Source: Variovorax paradoxus
GTDB lineage: Bacteria; Pseudomonadota; Gammaproteobacteria; Burkholderiales; Burkholderiaceae_C
NCBI RefSeq assembly: GCF_018614955.1
Contig: NZ_JAGGNV010000003.1
Location: 124,001 to 188,000 of the forward strand
DNA: 64,000 nt
Direction: 5' to 3'
The notes under the pieces were generated by a model. That model ran no database searches and was not told the origin of the DNA. It saw nothing but the letters and a program-made list of their open reading frames with translations. The position numbers and the translations under genes were made by a program. Of this stretch, positions 32,743 through 41,557 are shown one piece after another (within the stretch, counting starts at the first letter, position 1; each line of letters starts with the position of its first letter).

Positions 32743-33729
32743 TCAGTCGTTGGCTTGGAAGTTCACGGCCCGCATGATGCCGCCCCAGCGCGCCGTGTCC
32801 TCGCGCATGGTCTTCAGCAAGGCCGCGGCATCGTCGCCCACGGGGTACATGCCGTTCTGCAGCAACTGCTGGCGCACTTCGCGCACATTGACGGCGCGGG
32901 TGAATTCGGCCCGCAGCTTGTCGACGATGGGCTGCGGCGTGTTGCGCGGCGCGTAGTAGGCGAACCAGGCCGCGGCGACCACGTCCTTGTGGCCGGCCTC
33001 GACGAAGGTCGGCAGGCTGGGCATCAGCGGCGAGCGCTTGTCGCCGCTGGTGGCCAGCACCTTCACGCGGCCGGTGGTCTGCAGCTGGAGCGCGCCGCCC
33101 ACGGTGTCGAAGTAGACCGGCACCGTGCCGCCCATCACGTCCTGCCGTGCCGGCGTCGAGCCGCGGTAGGCGACATGGACCATCTTCAGGCCGGCAGCGC
33201 GGTTGAGCATCTCGCCGAGGAAGTGCGAGGGTGTGCCGGCGCCGTAGGAGGCGAAGCTCAGCTTGTCACCCTGGCTCTTCGCCCAGGCGATGAACTCGGG
33301 CAGCGTGTTCGCCGGTACGTCCTTGTGCACCACCAGCGCCAACTCGAAGCGCGCTGCATTGACGATCGGCACGAAGTCCTTGATCGGGTCGTAGGAGAGA
33401 TGGCGGTACGCGCTCGGGAACATGGTCATCATGCTGGCGGTGCCGAGCAGCAGGGTGCGGCCGTCGGGTGGCGCGGTCTTCACGGCCTCGACCGCGATGC
33501 GGCCGGCGGCGCCGGAGCGGTTGTCGACCACCAGCGGCCCGAGCGAGTCGCGCACCTCGTGCGCGATGGCGCGCGTCAGCACGTCCTGTGTGCCGCCGGC
33601 GGGCACGCCGATCAGCACCTTGATCGGCTGGCCGGGGGTGAAGGCAGCTTGGGCGCCGGCCCGCGGCGCGAGCGCGAGGCCGCCGAGTGCGGCAAGGGCC
33701 TGGCGGCGGTCGATCGAAGCAAGGGGCAT
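32743..33729 (-). CDS. Second Bug-family solute-binding protein
   Basis: A 328-residue Bug protein with an N-terminal RR-containing signal (MPLASIDRRQALAALGGLALA), possibly exported by Tat. The core reads PIKVLIGVPAGGTQDVLTRAI, LVVDNRSGAAGRIAVEAV, SYGAGTPSHFLGEML and AYRGSTPARQDVMGGTVPVYF. It is a paralogue of the gene 15 bp downstream with different ligand-loop sequences. Expression is likely controlled by the divergent MarR regulator. Confidence 0.85.
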   Translation of the reverse strand: MPLASIDRRQALAALGGLALAPRAGAQAAFTPGQPIKVLIGVPAGGTQDVLTRAIAHEVRDSLGPLVVDNRSGAAGRIAVEAVKTAPPDGRTLLLGTASMMTMFPSAYRHLSYDPIKDFVPIVNAARFELALVVHKDVPANTLPEFIAWAKSQGDKLSFASYGAGTPSHFLGEMLNRAAGLKMVHVAYRGSTPARQDVMGGTVPVYFDTVGGALQLQTTGRVKVLATSGDKRSPLMPSLPTFVEAGHKDVVAAAWFAYYAPRNTPQPIVDKLRAEFTRAVNVREVRQQLLQNGMYPVGDDAAALLKTMREDTARWGGIMRAVNFQAND

Positions 33730-33787
33730 GGTTGTCGTCTCCTGGGTGCGCCGTGGCGCCGCACGACTCTAGAGGCTCGACAATCGA

Positions 33788-33800
33788 TTGATCAAATCAA
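33788..33800. promoter_or_regulatory. Candidate MarR operator
   Basis: TTGAT-CAA-ATCAA is a perfect inverted repeat with half-sites typical of MarR-family operators. It lies in the 91-bp divergent space between the Bug/sulfatase operon and the MarR gene, 20 bases before the regulator's ATG. Confidence 0.6.
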
Positions 33801-33820
33801 CTGTTCTGCGGAAAAACCCG

Positions 33821-34312
33821 ATGCCCGAGGCGCTCAGACCGCTCGACGACCTGCTGCTCTACCGGCTCAGCCGCCTGCTGTCGGTGGCCGGCGGCATGGT
33901 CATCCGCTTGTGCGAAGGGCGCTTCGGCATCACGCGGCGCGAGTGGCGCCTGATCGCGACGCTGGCCAGCCGCGGCTCGCTGGGCTCCTCGCAGCTCGCC
34001 GAGCATGCGCAGCTGGACCGTGCGCGCACCTCGAAGGCGGTGGGTTCGCTGGTGGCGAAGAGGCTCGTCTTGCGCACCCAGCCGGGCGGCGACCGGCGTC
34101 ATGTGCTGCTGCGCCTCACGGCCAAGGGCGGTGCGCTCTATGCCGAACTCTTTCCGCTCGTGTCGGCGATCAACGCGCAGCTCATGTCGGCGCTCGACGA
34201 GAGCGCTGCCGCGCAGCTCGACGCGTCGCTGTCGCGCCTGCAGGCGCAGGCCGAAGCGATCGCCGCCGAGGCGGTGCTGCCCAAGGCCGACCGCGGTCGG
34301 CGCGGTCCCTAG
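33821..34312 (+). CDS. MarR-family transcriptional regulator
   Basis: A 163-residue MarR-type winged-helix protein: LYRLSRLLSVAGGMVIRLCEGRFGITRREWRLIATLASRG, then SSQLAEHAQLDRARTSKAVGSLVAKRLVLRTQ (recognition helix) and PGGDRRHVLLRLTAKG (wing). The ATG is chosen over a TTG at 33788, since that codon lies inside the operator-like repeat. It likely represses the divergent Bug-Bug-sulfatase operon until a phenolic or aromatic ligand binds. Its stop TAG shares bases with the mscS stop on the other strand (CTAG). Confidence 0.85.
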   Translation: MPEALRPLDDLLLYRLSRLLSVAGGMVIRLCEGRFGITRREWRLIATLASRGSLGSSQLAEHAQLDRARTSKAVGSLVAKRLVLRTQPGGDRRHVLLRLTAKGGALYAELFPLVSAINAQLMSALDESAAAQLDASLSRLQAQAEAIAAEAVLPKADRGRRGP

Positions 34313-35373
34313 GCGGGCGAGGCCTGCGGCGGGGCGCCGTCCTCGATCCGCAGCCTGGGCAGGAACTGCGGGTACTCGCGCTGCATGAAATCGATCAGCC
34401 CTTCGCGCACTGTGCAGCGCAGGTCAAAGGCCAGCGACGAGGACGCCGCGGTGCAGAGCACGCGGATCTGCATGCTGCGCTCCGTCGCGTCGGTCACGCG
34501 CAGGTTGAAGAAGCGGCCGTCCCATTCGGGCGCCGCCTTCACGATGCGCTCCGCCTCCTCGCGCAGCGGCGCGAGCGGCATGCCGTAGTCGGCGTAGAAG
34601 AAGACCGAGCCCAGCAGCTGCGCATCGTGGCGGGTCCAGTTCTGGAACGGTTTCTCGATGAAGTAGGACAGCGGCAGGATCATGCGCCGGTCGTCCCAGA
34701 TCCTGAGCACGACGAAGGTGCCGGTGATCTCCTCGACGCGGCCCCATTCGCCTTCGACCACCAGCACGTCGTCCATGCGGATCGGCTGCGCCAGCGCGAT
34801 CTGCAGGCCGGCGATGAGGTTGCTGAACACCGGCTTGGCGGCCAGACCGGCCACGATGCCGATCACGCCCGCCGAGGCCAGCAGGCTGGCGCCGACCTGG
34901 CGTGCGCCCGGAATGGTCATCAGCATCATCGCGCCGCCGGCCACCAGCAGCACCGAATTGGCGGTGCGCGCGAGCACGCGTGTCTGCGTGAGCACGCGGC
35001 GCGCCTGCAGGTTGTCGGTCACGTCATGGGGATGCTGGGCCAGCACGCCCTCTGCGAAGCTGTTGACGGCCCTGACGGTGAGCCAGGTGACCGCCGCAAT
35101 CAGCAGCAGCCCGTTCAGGTGCCGGACGCTTCCGATGAAGCGCAGGTCGTCGGGTGCGGCCTGCCACACCATCTGGAGCGCCGCCAGCGGCAGCACGATG
35201 CGCGCGGCATTCTCGATGCCGATCAGCATCGCAAACAGCGCGGGCGTGGAACGGGTCACGCGCTTGAGCACGATGCCGCCGAGACGGTGGACCAGCAGCG
35301 CCAGCGGCACGGCGATCAGCGCGGCTAGGCAGGGGCCGAACCACGGATGGGCGAGCAGCACTTCCTTGTTCAT
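34309..35373 (-). CDS. Mechanosensitive channel, MscS family
   Basis: A 354-residue protein with several N-terminal membrane segments (PCLAALIAVPLALLVHRLGG, LNGLLLIAAVTWLTVRAV, SVLLVAGGAMMLMTIP) and the MscS pore helix QVGASLLASAGVIGIVAGLAAKPVFSNLIAGL, followed by the beta domain (RMDDVLVVEGEWGRVEEITGTFVVLRIWDDRRMILPLSYF). It opens on membrane tension to release solutes. The ATG overlaps the FUSC-family gene's stop. Confidence 0.85.
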   Translation of the reverse strand: MNKEVLLAHPWFGPCLAALIAVPLALLVHRLGGIVLKRVTRSTPALFAMLIGIENAARIVLPLAALQMVWQAAPDDLRFIGSVRHLNGLLLIAAVTWLTVRAVNSFAEGVLAQHPHDVTDNLQARRVLTQTRVLARTANSVLLVAGGAMMLMTIPGARQVGASLLASAGVIGIVAGLAAKPVFSNLIAGLQIALAQPIRMDDVLVVEGEWGRVEEITGTFVVLRIWDDRRMILPLSYFIEKPFQNWTRHDAQLLGSVFFYADYGMPLAPLREEAERIVKAAPEWDGRFFNLRVTDATERSMQIRVLCTAASSSLAFDLRCTVREGLIDFMQREYPQFLPRLRIEDGAPPQASPA

Positions 35374-37607
35374 CAGGCGGTCTTGGGGATGTCGTCGGCG
35401 AGAGGTTGCAGGATGCGTGCCGCATCGTCGCGCAGCTGCGCGGCGATGCCGGTCGCCAGGTCGAGCCGGCGCAGCAGCCAGGGGCTGACATCGTTGTCGA
35501 AAGGGTCGGGCAGCGGGATCGGCCCGGCCAGCGTGGTGGCGGAGGCGCTCTCGGGCATCACCGGCCCGCTGGTGGGCGCGCTGCCGATGGCGGCCTCGAT
35601 GCGCTCGGCCGTGCGTGCGAGCGGGCCTTCGATCTCGGCCGGCGTGAGCCGGTCGCGCCTGAGCACCAGCATCGACTTGACCGCGCTCAATTGGGCCAGC
35701 AACTGGTAGCTGTGGGCCTGCAGGTGCTCGAGCGGCTCGAGCGGCGGCTGCACCGCGCGCGGTTCCGACAGCGAGCGCTGCGTGGCCTGCACCAGCGCCG
35801 ACAGGCTGTCGTAGGCCTCGCGGCGCGCGAGCCGCCATTCGAGCTCGGGGCTGGTCACCACCGAGCGCAGCTGGCCGAGGCCCAGCGCCAGCCGCGCATG
35901 GCGCGCCTGCGCCGTCAGCGTGCGCGCCACCAGCGCCGGGATCTGGCTGCGCTCCCACGAGGGCAGCACGTAGCAGAAGGCCCAGGCCAGCGCGGCGCCG
36001 ATCAGCGTGTCGGCCACGCGCTCGAACAGCGCGAAGGTCGGGCTCATGCCGACGTTCAGCATGTGGGCCTGGAGCAAGCCGAGCACGGTGGCGGCCACGG
36101 AGGTGACCAGGTAGCGCCGCACCGCGAAGCCGTGCGCGATCGCCTGCGCCACCGTCACCGTGGCCAGCATGCCCAGCGGCGAGGGATGCGCGGACAGCAG
36201 GGCCACCGCGAGCACGCAGCCCAGCAGCGTGCCGGCCACGCGGCTGTTGCGCCGCTCCAGCGTCTGCGACAGGCTGCCGCGCAGCACCACCACGATGGTC
36301 AAGAGGATCCAGTAGTCGTGCGAGCCCCAAGGCAGCATCAGCGCGATCGCATAGCCGGTGGCAATGGCGAGCGCGGCACGGATCGCATGGCGCAGCGGCG
36401 GCGCATCCCAGCGCCACAGCGTGAGAAAGGGGCGCAGCGACCACTCGGTGGGGCTCACGAACATCTGCCAGTTGGCCCGCACCACCGTGAGGTCGGGCTC
36501 GACGTCGCCGCGCGCCAGGGCCACCAGGCGCAGCACCTCGTCGTTGATGTGGCCGATGCGGCTGGCCAATCCGCGCGCGAGCATGGCGGGCGTCGGCCCG
36601 ACATGGCCGGGCGGCGGTGGCGTGTCTTCGTCCTCGAGGTGGATGGCCGCCAGCTCGGGACGGCGGTCGGGCACCGGGGCGGGTTGGCGGCCCAGCAGCA
36701 GCGTATCGGCCAGCGCTTCGGTCTCGTCGGCCAGCTCGTCGAGCACGCGCTGCATCTCGCACAGCGCGGCGGCATGGCCGGGATGCGCCTTGAGCGCGTC
36801 GAGGTCGAGTTCGCTGGCCAGCAGCAGGTCGCGCAGCTCGAGCACCAGCACCAGCATGCCGGCGAGGCGCTGCCGGCGCGGCGTGCGCGGCGATTCGAGC
36901 ACGATGTCGCGTGTGGCCTGCAACTGGTCGGCCAGCGCGGCCTGCTCGCGCAGCAGCTGGCCGAGCAGCGGGGCCGGCACTTCGCGCACGTCGCCGGAAT
37001 CGTCCCTGGGCGTGAACTGCCGGGCCTCGGTGCGCATCAGCGCGGCCAGCGAGAGCAGCACGTCGGCCATCGCCTGCACGCGGTAGCGGCCGTTGAGCGC
37101 GTGGTTGGCGAGCACTGCGTAGATCACGTAGAGGCCGGCCCCGATGCCGAAGTGCAGCGTGCGCTCGAGCGCTTCGGCCATGCCCGTGGGCGCGGGCGTG
37201 GCCATCGAGAAGATCATCGAGAACATGACCGCGATCGCGATCGGAATGCCGCGCTTGCCCCAGGCCATGGCCACGAAAGCCAGGAAGGTCGCGGGCACCA
37301 GCAGCAGGCCGAGGCGCAGCGGCGCCGAGTGCAGCAGCTGCACGAAAAAGAACAGCGGCAACCCGATCAGCGGCGAGGGCAGCGTCTGCCAGAACTTGCC
37401 GCGGCGCGGGCCGGGCAAATCGGGCGGCGCGGTCACGATCACGCCCACGGCAGCCGCCGAGGCGGCCATGGTGCCCAGCAGCAGATGCACGCCGCCGGAG
37501 ATCAGCATCAGCCCGAAGGCGACCGACAAGCCGTTCGCGACGTAATGCGAGAGCGCCACGCGCAGCGCGGCGCGGCCCCGGTCCGCGGTGGCGCGCTGCG
37601 CCCGCAT
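35373..37607 (-). CDS. FUSC/YccS-family inner membrane protein
   Basis: A 744-residue membrane protein with two clusters of membrane helices (residues about 20-180 and about 430-560) and long cytoplasmic sections, the layout of the FUSC (fusaric-acid-resistance-like) and YccS families. WILLTIVVVLRGSLSQTLERRNSRVAGTLLGCVLAV is the conserved core with the T..R...R..GT..G motif. It may be an efflux or aromatic-acid export component. Overlaps suhB and mscS genes by a few bases at both ends. Confidence 0.8.
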   Translation of the reverse strand: MRAQRATADRGRAALRVALSHYVANGLSVAFGLMLISGGVHLLLGTMAASAAAVGVIVTAPPDLPGPRRGKFWQTLPSPLIGLPLFFFVQLLHSAPLRLGLLLVPATFLAFVAMAWGKRGIPIAIAVMFSMIFSMATPAPTGMAEALERTLHFGIGAGLYVIYAVLANHALNGRYRVQAMADVLLSLAALMRTEARQFTPRDDSGDVREVPAPLLGQLLREQAALADQLQATRDIVLESPRTPRRQRLAGMLVLVLELRDLLLASELDLDALKAHPGHAAALCEMQRVLDELADETEALADTLLLGRQPAPVPDRRPELAAIHLEDEDTPPPPGHVGPTPAMLARGLASRIGHINDEVLRLVALARGDVEPDLTVVRANWQMFVSPTEWSLRPFLTLWRWDAPPLRHAIRAALAIATGYAIALMLPWGSHDYWILLTIVVVLRGSLSQTLERRNSRVAGTLLGCVLAVALLSAHPSPLGMLATVTVAQAIAHGFAVRRYLVTSVAATVLGLLQAHMLNVGMSPTFALFERVADTLIGAALAWAFCYVLPSWERSQIPALVARTLTAQARHARLALGLGQLRSVVTSPELEWRLARREAYDSLSALVQATQRSLSEPRAVQPPLEPLEHLQAHSYQLLAQLSAVKSMLVLRRDRLTPAEIEGPLARTAERIEAAIGSAPTSGPVMPESASATTLAGPIPLPDPFDNDVSPWLLRRLDLATGIAAQLRDDAARILQPLADDIPKTA

Positions 37608-38632
37608 CACTCGGCGGAGGAGTCGCCCTCGGCGGGCCCGACGGGCGCCTCGCGGCGCAGGCGCGTGAGCTTGCGCGGCGCCGGCGCCGCTGCCGTGTCG
37701 GCCGGCGCCTCGGCATCGGCCTGCGCACCGACGACGGTGCTGCGCGCGTAGACGTCGCCCGGGTGGGCCGAGGGATCGACGGCGCGCACGCGGTCGCTGG
37801 CGCGCAGCTTGTCGTCGACGCCGGCGAACTTCGAATACTTGGCCAGGATCGGCACCAGCTGGCCGTAGATGCGCGGTGCGCCGGCAAGGCATTCGCGCTG
37901 CTCGAGGAAATCGGGCTCGCCGGTGAAGTTGCCGATCAGTCCGCCCGCTTCGGTGACGATCAGCGAGCCGGCCGCCACGTCCCAGATGTTGAGGCCGGTT
38001 TCGAAGAAGGCGTCGGTGAAGCCGGCCGCAACGTAGGCCAGGTCGAGCGCGGCCGCGCCGGGGCGGCGCAGGCCGGCCGCGCGCGGCATCAGGTCGGCCA
38101 TGATGGCCAGGTACTGCTTGAAGTTGTCGCCGGTGCGGAAGGGAAAGCCGGTCGAGATCAGGCACTCGTTGAGCCGCGTGCGCTTGCTCACGCGCAGGCG
38201 GCGGTCGTTCATGAAGGCGCCGCGGCCCTTGGTGGCCGTGAAGAGGTCGTTGCGGCTGGGGTCGTAGATGACGGCCTGCTCGACCTTGCCCTTGATCGCG
38301 AGCGCGATCGAGACGCAGTAGACCGGGAAGCCGTGGATGAAGTTGGTGGTGCCGTCCAGCGGATCGATGATCCAGACGTAGTCGGAATCCTTGGCGCCGT
38401 GCTGGGTGCCCGATTCCTCGGCCAGGATGCCGTGCCCCGGGTAGGCGCCGAGCAGCGTCTCGATGATCGCTCGCTCGCTCGCGTGGTCGACTTCGGTCAC
38501 GAAGTCGTTGACCTGCTTCTGCGAAATGCGCACCGCTTCGACATCGAGCGCGGCGCGGTTGATGATGGCGCCGGCGGCGCGGGCGGCCTTGACGGCCACG
38601 TTGAGCATGGGGTGCAGGTTGGGGGACGACAT
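37607..38632 (-). CDS. suhB: Inositol monophosphatase family protein SuhB
   Basis: A 341-residue protein. The metal-binding motifs [24 protein letters not shown] and the C-terminal [15 protein letters not shown] (motif WD..A) are complete. In E. coli SuhB is both a phosphatase and a Nus factor in rRNA antitermination. The C-terminal 60 residues (Ala/Pro-rich, [20 protein letters not shown]) extend beyond the usual 265-270 residues, as in other Comamonadaceae SuhB proteins. Confidence 0.9.
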   Translation of the reverse strand: MSSPNLHPMLNVAVKAARAAGAIINRAALDVEAVRISQKQVNDFVTEVDHASERAIIETLLGAYPGHGILAEESGTQHGAKDSDYVWIIDPLDGTTNFIHGFPVYCVSIALAIKGKVEQAVIYDPSRNDLFTATKGRGAFMNDRRLRVSKRTRLNECLISTGFPFRTGDNFKQYLAIMADLMPRAAGLRRPGAAALDLAYVAAGFTDAFFETGLNIWDVAAGSLIVTEAGGLIGNFTGEPDFLEQRECLAGAPRIYGQLVPILAKYSKFAGVDDKLRASDRVRAVDPSAHPGDVYARSTVVGAQADAEAPADTAAAPAPRKLTRLRREAPVGPAEGDSSAE

Positions 38633-38720
38633 TGGATTGTGGGAAGAACGGCGGGCGGCGCCGGAACGCGCCCTGGAATGCGGCCCGGCGATGCGGGCGG
38701 CGAGAATTGGGGGATTTTAC

Positions 38721-39473
38721 ATGCGCACCCGATTCATCCTGATCCAGACCAGCCACGCCGGCAACGTCGGCGCTGCCGCGCGCGCCATGAAGACCATGGG
38801 CTTCGGCGATCTCGTGCTGGTGGCGCCGCGCTGGGCCAATGTGCTGCGGCGCGAGGAGACCATCCAGCGCGCGAGCGGGGCACTGGACGTGTTGGCCAAT
38901 GCGCGCATCGTCGAGACGCTGGACGAGGCGCTCGACGGCGTCACCCACCTGTGCGCAACCGCGATGGTGCCGCGCGACTTCGGCCCGCCTACGCGCACGC
39001 CGCGCGAGCATCTCGAGCCGCTCGCCCAGGAAGAGGGCCAGCACGTGGCCTTCCTGTTCGGCTCGGAGCGTTTCGGCATGCGCAACGAGGATGTCTACCG
39101 CTGCCATGTCGCGCTCAGCATTCCGACCGATCCGAGCTTCGGCTCGCTGAACCTCGGCGCCGCGATCCAGGTGATCGCCTACGAATGGCGGCTCGCGCTT
39201 GGCGGCTATGCGGTGCGCGACGCCACCGCGCCGCTCCAGGCGGCTGATGCGCAGGCCGTGGCCGGCATGCTGGACCACTGGGAGCGCTCGCTGGTGCAGA
39301 TCGGCTTCCTGGACCCCGAGGCGCCCAAGAAGCTGATGCCGCGGCTGCAGCAACTCTTCAACCGCGCGCAGCCGACGCCGGAGGAAATCCACATCCTGCG
39401 CGGCATCGCCAAGGCCATGGCGGATGCGGCACGGAAAACCCCATCACCGGTACGCGAAGACCCGAGCCCTTAG
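38721..39473 (+). CDS. trmJ: tRNA (cytidine/uridine-2'-O-)-methyltransferase TrmJ
   Basis: A 250-residue SPOUT-class methyltransferase: FILIQTSHAGNVGAAARAMKTMGFGDLVLVAPR at the N-terminus, VAFLFGSERFGMRNEDVYRCH and LSIPTDPSFGSLNLGAAIQVIAYEWR (knot motifs). TrmJ modifies position 32 of tRNA anticodon loops. The ATG follows an AT-rich GGGGGATTTTAC site. The divergent suhB gene is 88 bp away, a common arrangement in this group. Confidence 0.9.
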   Translation: MRTRFILIQTSHAGNVGAAARAMKTMGFGDLVLVAPRWANVLRREETIQRASGALDVLANARIVETLDEALDGVTHLCATAMVPRDFGPPTRTPREHLEPLAQEEGQHVAFLFGSERFGMRNEDVYRCHVALSIPTDPSFGSLNLGAAIQVIAYEWRLALGGYAVRDATAPLQAADAQAVAGMLDHWERSLVQIGFLDPEAPKKLMPRLQQLFNRAQPTPEEIHILRGIAKAMADAARKTPSPVREDPSP

Positions 39474-39508
39474 ACTGCGCGGCCCATATAGCCATAACAA
39501 GAACATCC

Positions 39509-40282
39509 ATGTTCTCGCGCCTGCACTCCGACATCCAGTGCATCCTTGACCGCGATCCGGCCGCCCGGACGCGCTGGGAAGTGCTGACCCTCTATCCGGG
39601 CCTGCATGCCGTGGTGCTGCACCGGCTCGCGCACTGGTGCTGGGGCCATGGCCTGAAGTGGATCGGACGCTTCATCTCGCAATGCTCGCGCTGGTTCACC
39701 GGCATCGAGATCCATCCCGGTGCGATCGTCGGCGACCGCGTGTTCTTCGATCATGCGATGGGCGTGGTGGTCGGCGAGACCGCCGAGATCGGCGACGGCT
39801 GCACGATCTACCAGGGCGTGACGCTCGGCGGCACCTCGCTCTACAAGGGCGCCAAGCGGCATCCGACGCTGGGCAAGGACGTGGTGGTCAGCGCCGGGGC
39901 CAAGGTGCTCGGCGGCTTCGTGGTCGGCGACGGCGCCAAGATCGGAAGCAACGCCGTCGTGATCAAGCCCGTGCCTGCGGGCGCCACGGCGGTGGGCATT
40001 CCGGCGCGCATCATTCCGTCGAAGGCAGGCACCAGTGCCGACGTCACGACTGCCGACAGGAAGTTCACAGCCTACGGGATCACAATGGAAGACGACCCGC
40101 TGTCGCAGGCCATGAAGGGGCTGATCGACAACGCGGCCGGCCAGGATCACCAGATCGCACTGCTGTGGCAGGCGATCGAGGCCTTGTCCGCCCAGCCCGG
40201 AAAGAAGGATTGCGTGCCGGGCGATGCGGCGCGGGAAGAGTGCTTCGAGGCGGAGCGATTGACGCAGCTGGTGGGGAAGTGA
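39509..40282 (+). CDS. cysE: Serine O-acetyltransferase
   Basis: A 257-residue left-handed beta-helix acetyltransferase that makes O-acetylserine for cysteine synthesis. Conserved sections: IHPGAIVGDRVFFDHAMGVVVGETAEIGDGCTIYQGVTLGGTSL, HPTLGKDVVVSAGAKVLG and KIGSNAVVIKPVPAGATAVGIPARII. The N-terminal helical domain is short, typical for the EpsC/SrpH-type of CysE. It follows trmJ by 35 bases. Confidence 0.88.
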   Translation: MFSRLHSDIQCILDRDPAARTRWEVLTLYPGLHAVVLHRLAHWCWGHGLKWIGRFISQCSRWFTGIEIHPGAIVGDRVFFDHAMGVVVGETAEIGDGCTIYQGVTLGGTSLYKGAKRHPTLGKDVVVSAGAKVLGGFVVGDGAKIGSNAVVIKPVPAGATAVGIPARIIPSKAGTSADVTTADRKFTAYGITMEDDPLSQAMKGLIDNAAGQDHQIALLWQAIEALSAQPGKKDCVPGDAAREECFEAERLTQLVGK

Positions 40283-40288
40283 ACTTGC

Positions 40289-40955
40289 GCCCTCTCCCTC
40301 CGGGAGAGGGTTGGGGTGGGGCACTCGGGCCTGATTTGTGCGTTGCGCTTGTTCTCGAGGCCGGAGCCGGGAATTCGCCCCGGCGGGCGAGTCACTTTCT
40401 TTGTCTCGCCAAAGAAAGTAACCAAAGAAAGGCGACCCCACTGTCTGCGACCCCTGCGCTTCGCTCCGGGGCAACCTGCGGTGCTCGCTTTTCGCGGGGT
40501 CTCGCTCGAACTCGCTTCGCTCAGACAATCGCGAGCCCTGATCCGCGAAAAGCTGCGCTCCTCGGCGCAGCCAGAGGGGAGTGGCTCGGGCCTTCGCTTC
40601 GCTCGGCCGGTTGAATGCCAACAGCCCACCCAAACCACAAGTACGCGCCACGGCGCGTAGGTGTTCAATCCCCTCTGGGCGTGCCGAGGAGCGCAGCTTC
40701 AGGCGGATAAAGGGCCGCGCGTGTTTGAGCGCAGCGAGTTTGCGCGGACCCCGCCTGAAGCGAGCACCGCAGGTTGCCCGCAGCTTCGCTGCGGGACACG
40801 CACGGTGGGGTCGCCTTCTTTTGCTTACTTTTCTTGGCGAGACAAGAAAAGTGAGTCGCCCGCCGGGGCGATATCCCGGCTCCAGCCCTCAGCAAAGATG
40901 CAACCGAATCAAAGGCCCAGAGCCCCCACCCCAACCCTCCCCCAGAGGGAGAGGG
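40289..40955. repeat. Long imperfect inverted repeat (two facing ~300-bp dispersed repeat copies)
   Basis: The left arm (40289 to about 40600) and right arm (about 40660 to 40955) are inverted copies with strong similarity across their whole length. Landmarks: CCCTCTCCCtccGGGAGAGGG hairpin at 40290-40310 facing its counterpart near 40935-40955; CAACCTGCGGTGCTCGC at 40470s and its complement in 40760s; CTGCGCTCCTCGGC near 40553 and its complement near 40690. The centre (about 40640-40650) holds a small hairpin ACGCGCC/GGCGCGT. No protein gene is plausible. It fills the gap between convergent cysE and mog. Confidence 0.85.
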
Positions 40956-40960
40956 AGCAT

Positions 40961-41557
40961 TCAACGCGACCGAATCGCCGACTTCGGCCGGAACGCCTTG
41001 CAGACCGATTCGTCGGTTTCCAGATAAGGCCCGCCGATCAGGTCGATGCAGTAGGGCACCGCGGCGAAGATGCCCGCTACCACCTGTGCGCCCTGAGGAT
41101 CCTTCAATCCCTCGAGCGTCTCCGCGATCGCCTTCGGCTGCCCCGGCAGGTTGATGATCAGGCTGCGATCGCGGATCACCGCCACCTGGCGGGAAAGAAT
41201 CGCCGTCGGCACGAAGCGCAGGCTGATCTGCCGCATCTGTTCGCCGAAGCCCGGCATTTCCTTGTGGGCGACAGCGAGCGTCGCTTCCGGCGTCACGTCG
41301 CGCAGCGCCGGCCCGGTGCCGCCGGTCGTCAGCACCAGCGAACAGCCGGCGTCCACCAGCTCGATCAGCGCCGCGCTGATACCGGCCTGTTCGTCGGGGA
41401 TCAGGCGCGGCTCAAAGCTGATCGGGTTGCGCAGCGCCCGCTGCAGCCATTGCTGCAGGGCGGGCAGGCCCTTGTCCTCGTAGACGCCGCTCGAGGCGCG
41501 GTCGCTGATCGAGACGATGCCGATGCGAACAGGGTCGAAGGCGTTCGCTTCACTCAT
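40961..41557 (-). CDS. mog: Molybdopterin adenylyltransferase Mog
   Basis: A 198-residue MoaB/Mog-type protein: RIGIVSISDRASSGVYEDKG at the start, LTTGGTGPALRDVTPEAT (the conserved GGTG motif) and LPGQPKAIAETL (P-G-x-P). It adenylates molybdopterin before molybdenum insertion. The cofactor is needed by the nitrate reductase encoded 8 kb away. Its ATG overlaps the darP stop (ATGA). Confidence 0.88.
   Translation of the reverse strand: MSEANAFDPVRIGIVSISDRASSGVYEDKGLPALQQWLQRALRNPISFEPRLIPDEQAGISAALIELVDAGCSLVLTTGGTGPALRDVTPEATLAVAHKEMPGFGEQMRQISLRFVPTAILSRQVAVIRDRSLIINLPGQPKAIAETLEGLKDPQGAQVVAGIFAAVPYCIDLIGGPYLETDESVCKAFRPKSAIRSR

Noticed and set aside
31768..35328. A 1186-codon open frame on the plus strand antisense to the Bug receptors
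   Set aside because: Same effect; the opposite strand encodes complete Bug proteins with signal peptides, and the plus-strand text is low-complexity Arg/Gly/His.
34309..37887. Single giant minus-strand gene joining the FUSC protein and MscS
   Set aside because: The N-terminal two thirds is out-of-frame text; real MscS begins at 35373, and the FUSC protein is encoded in another frame.
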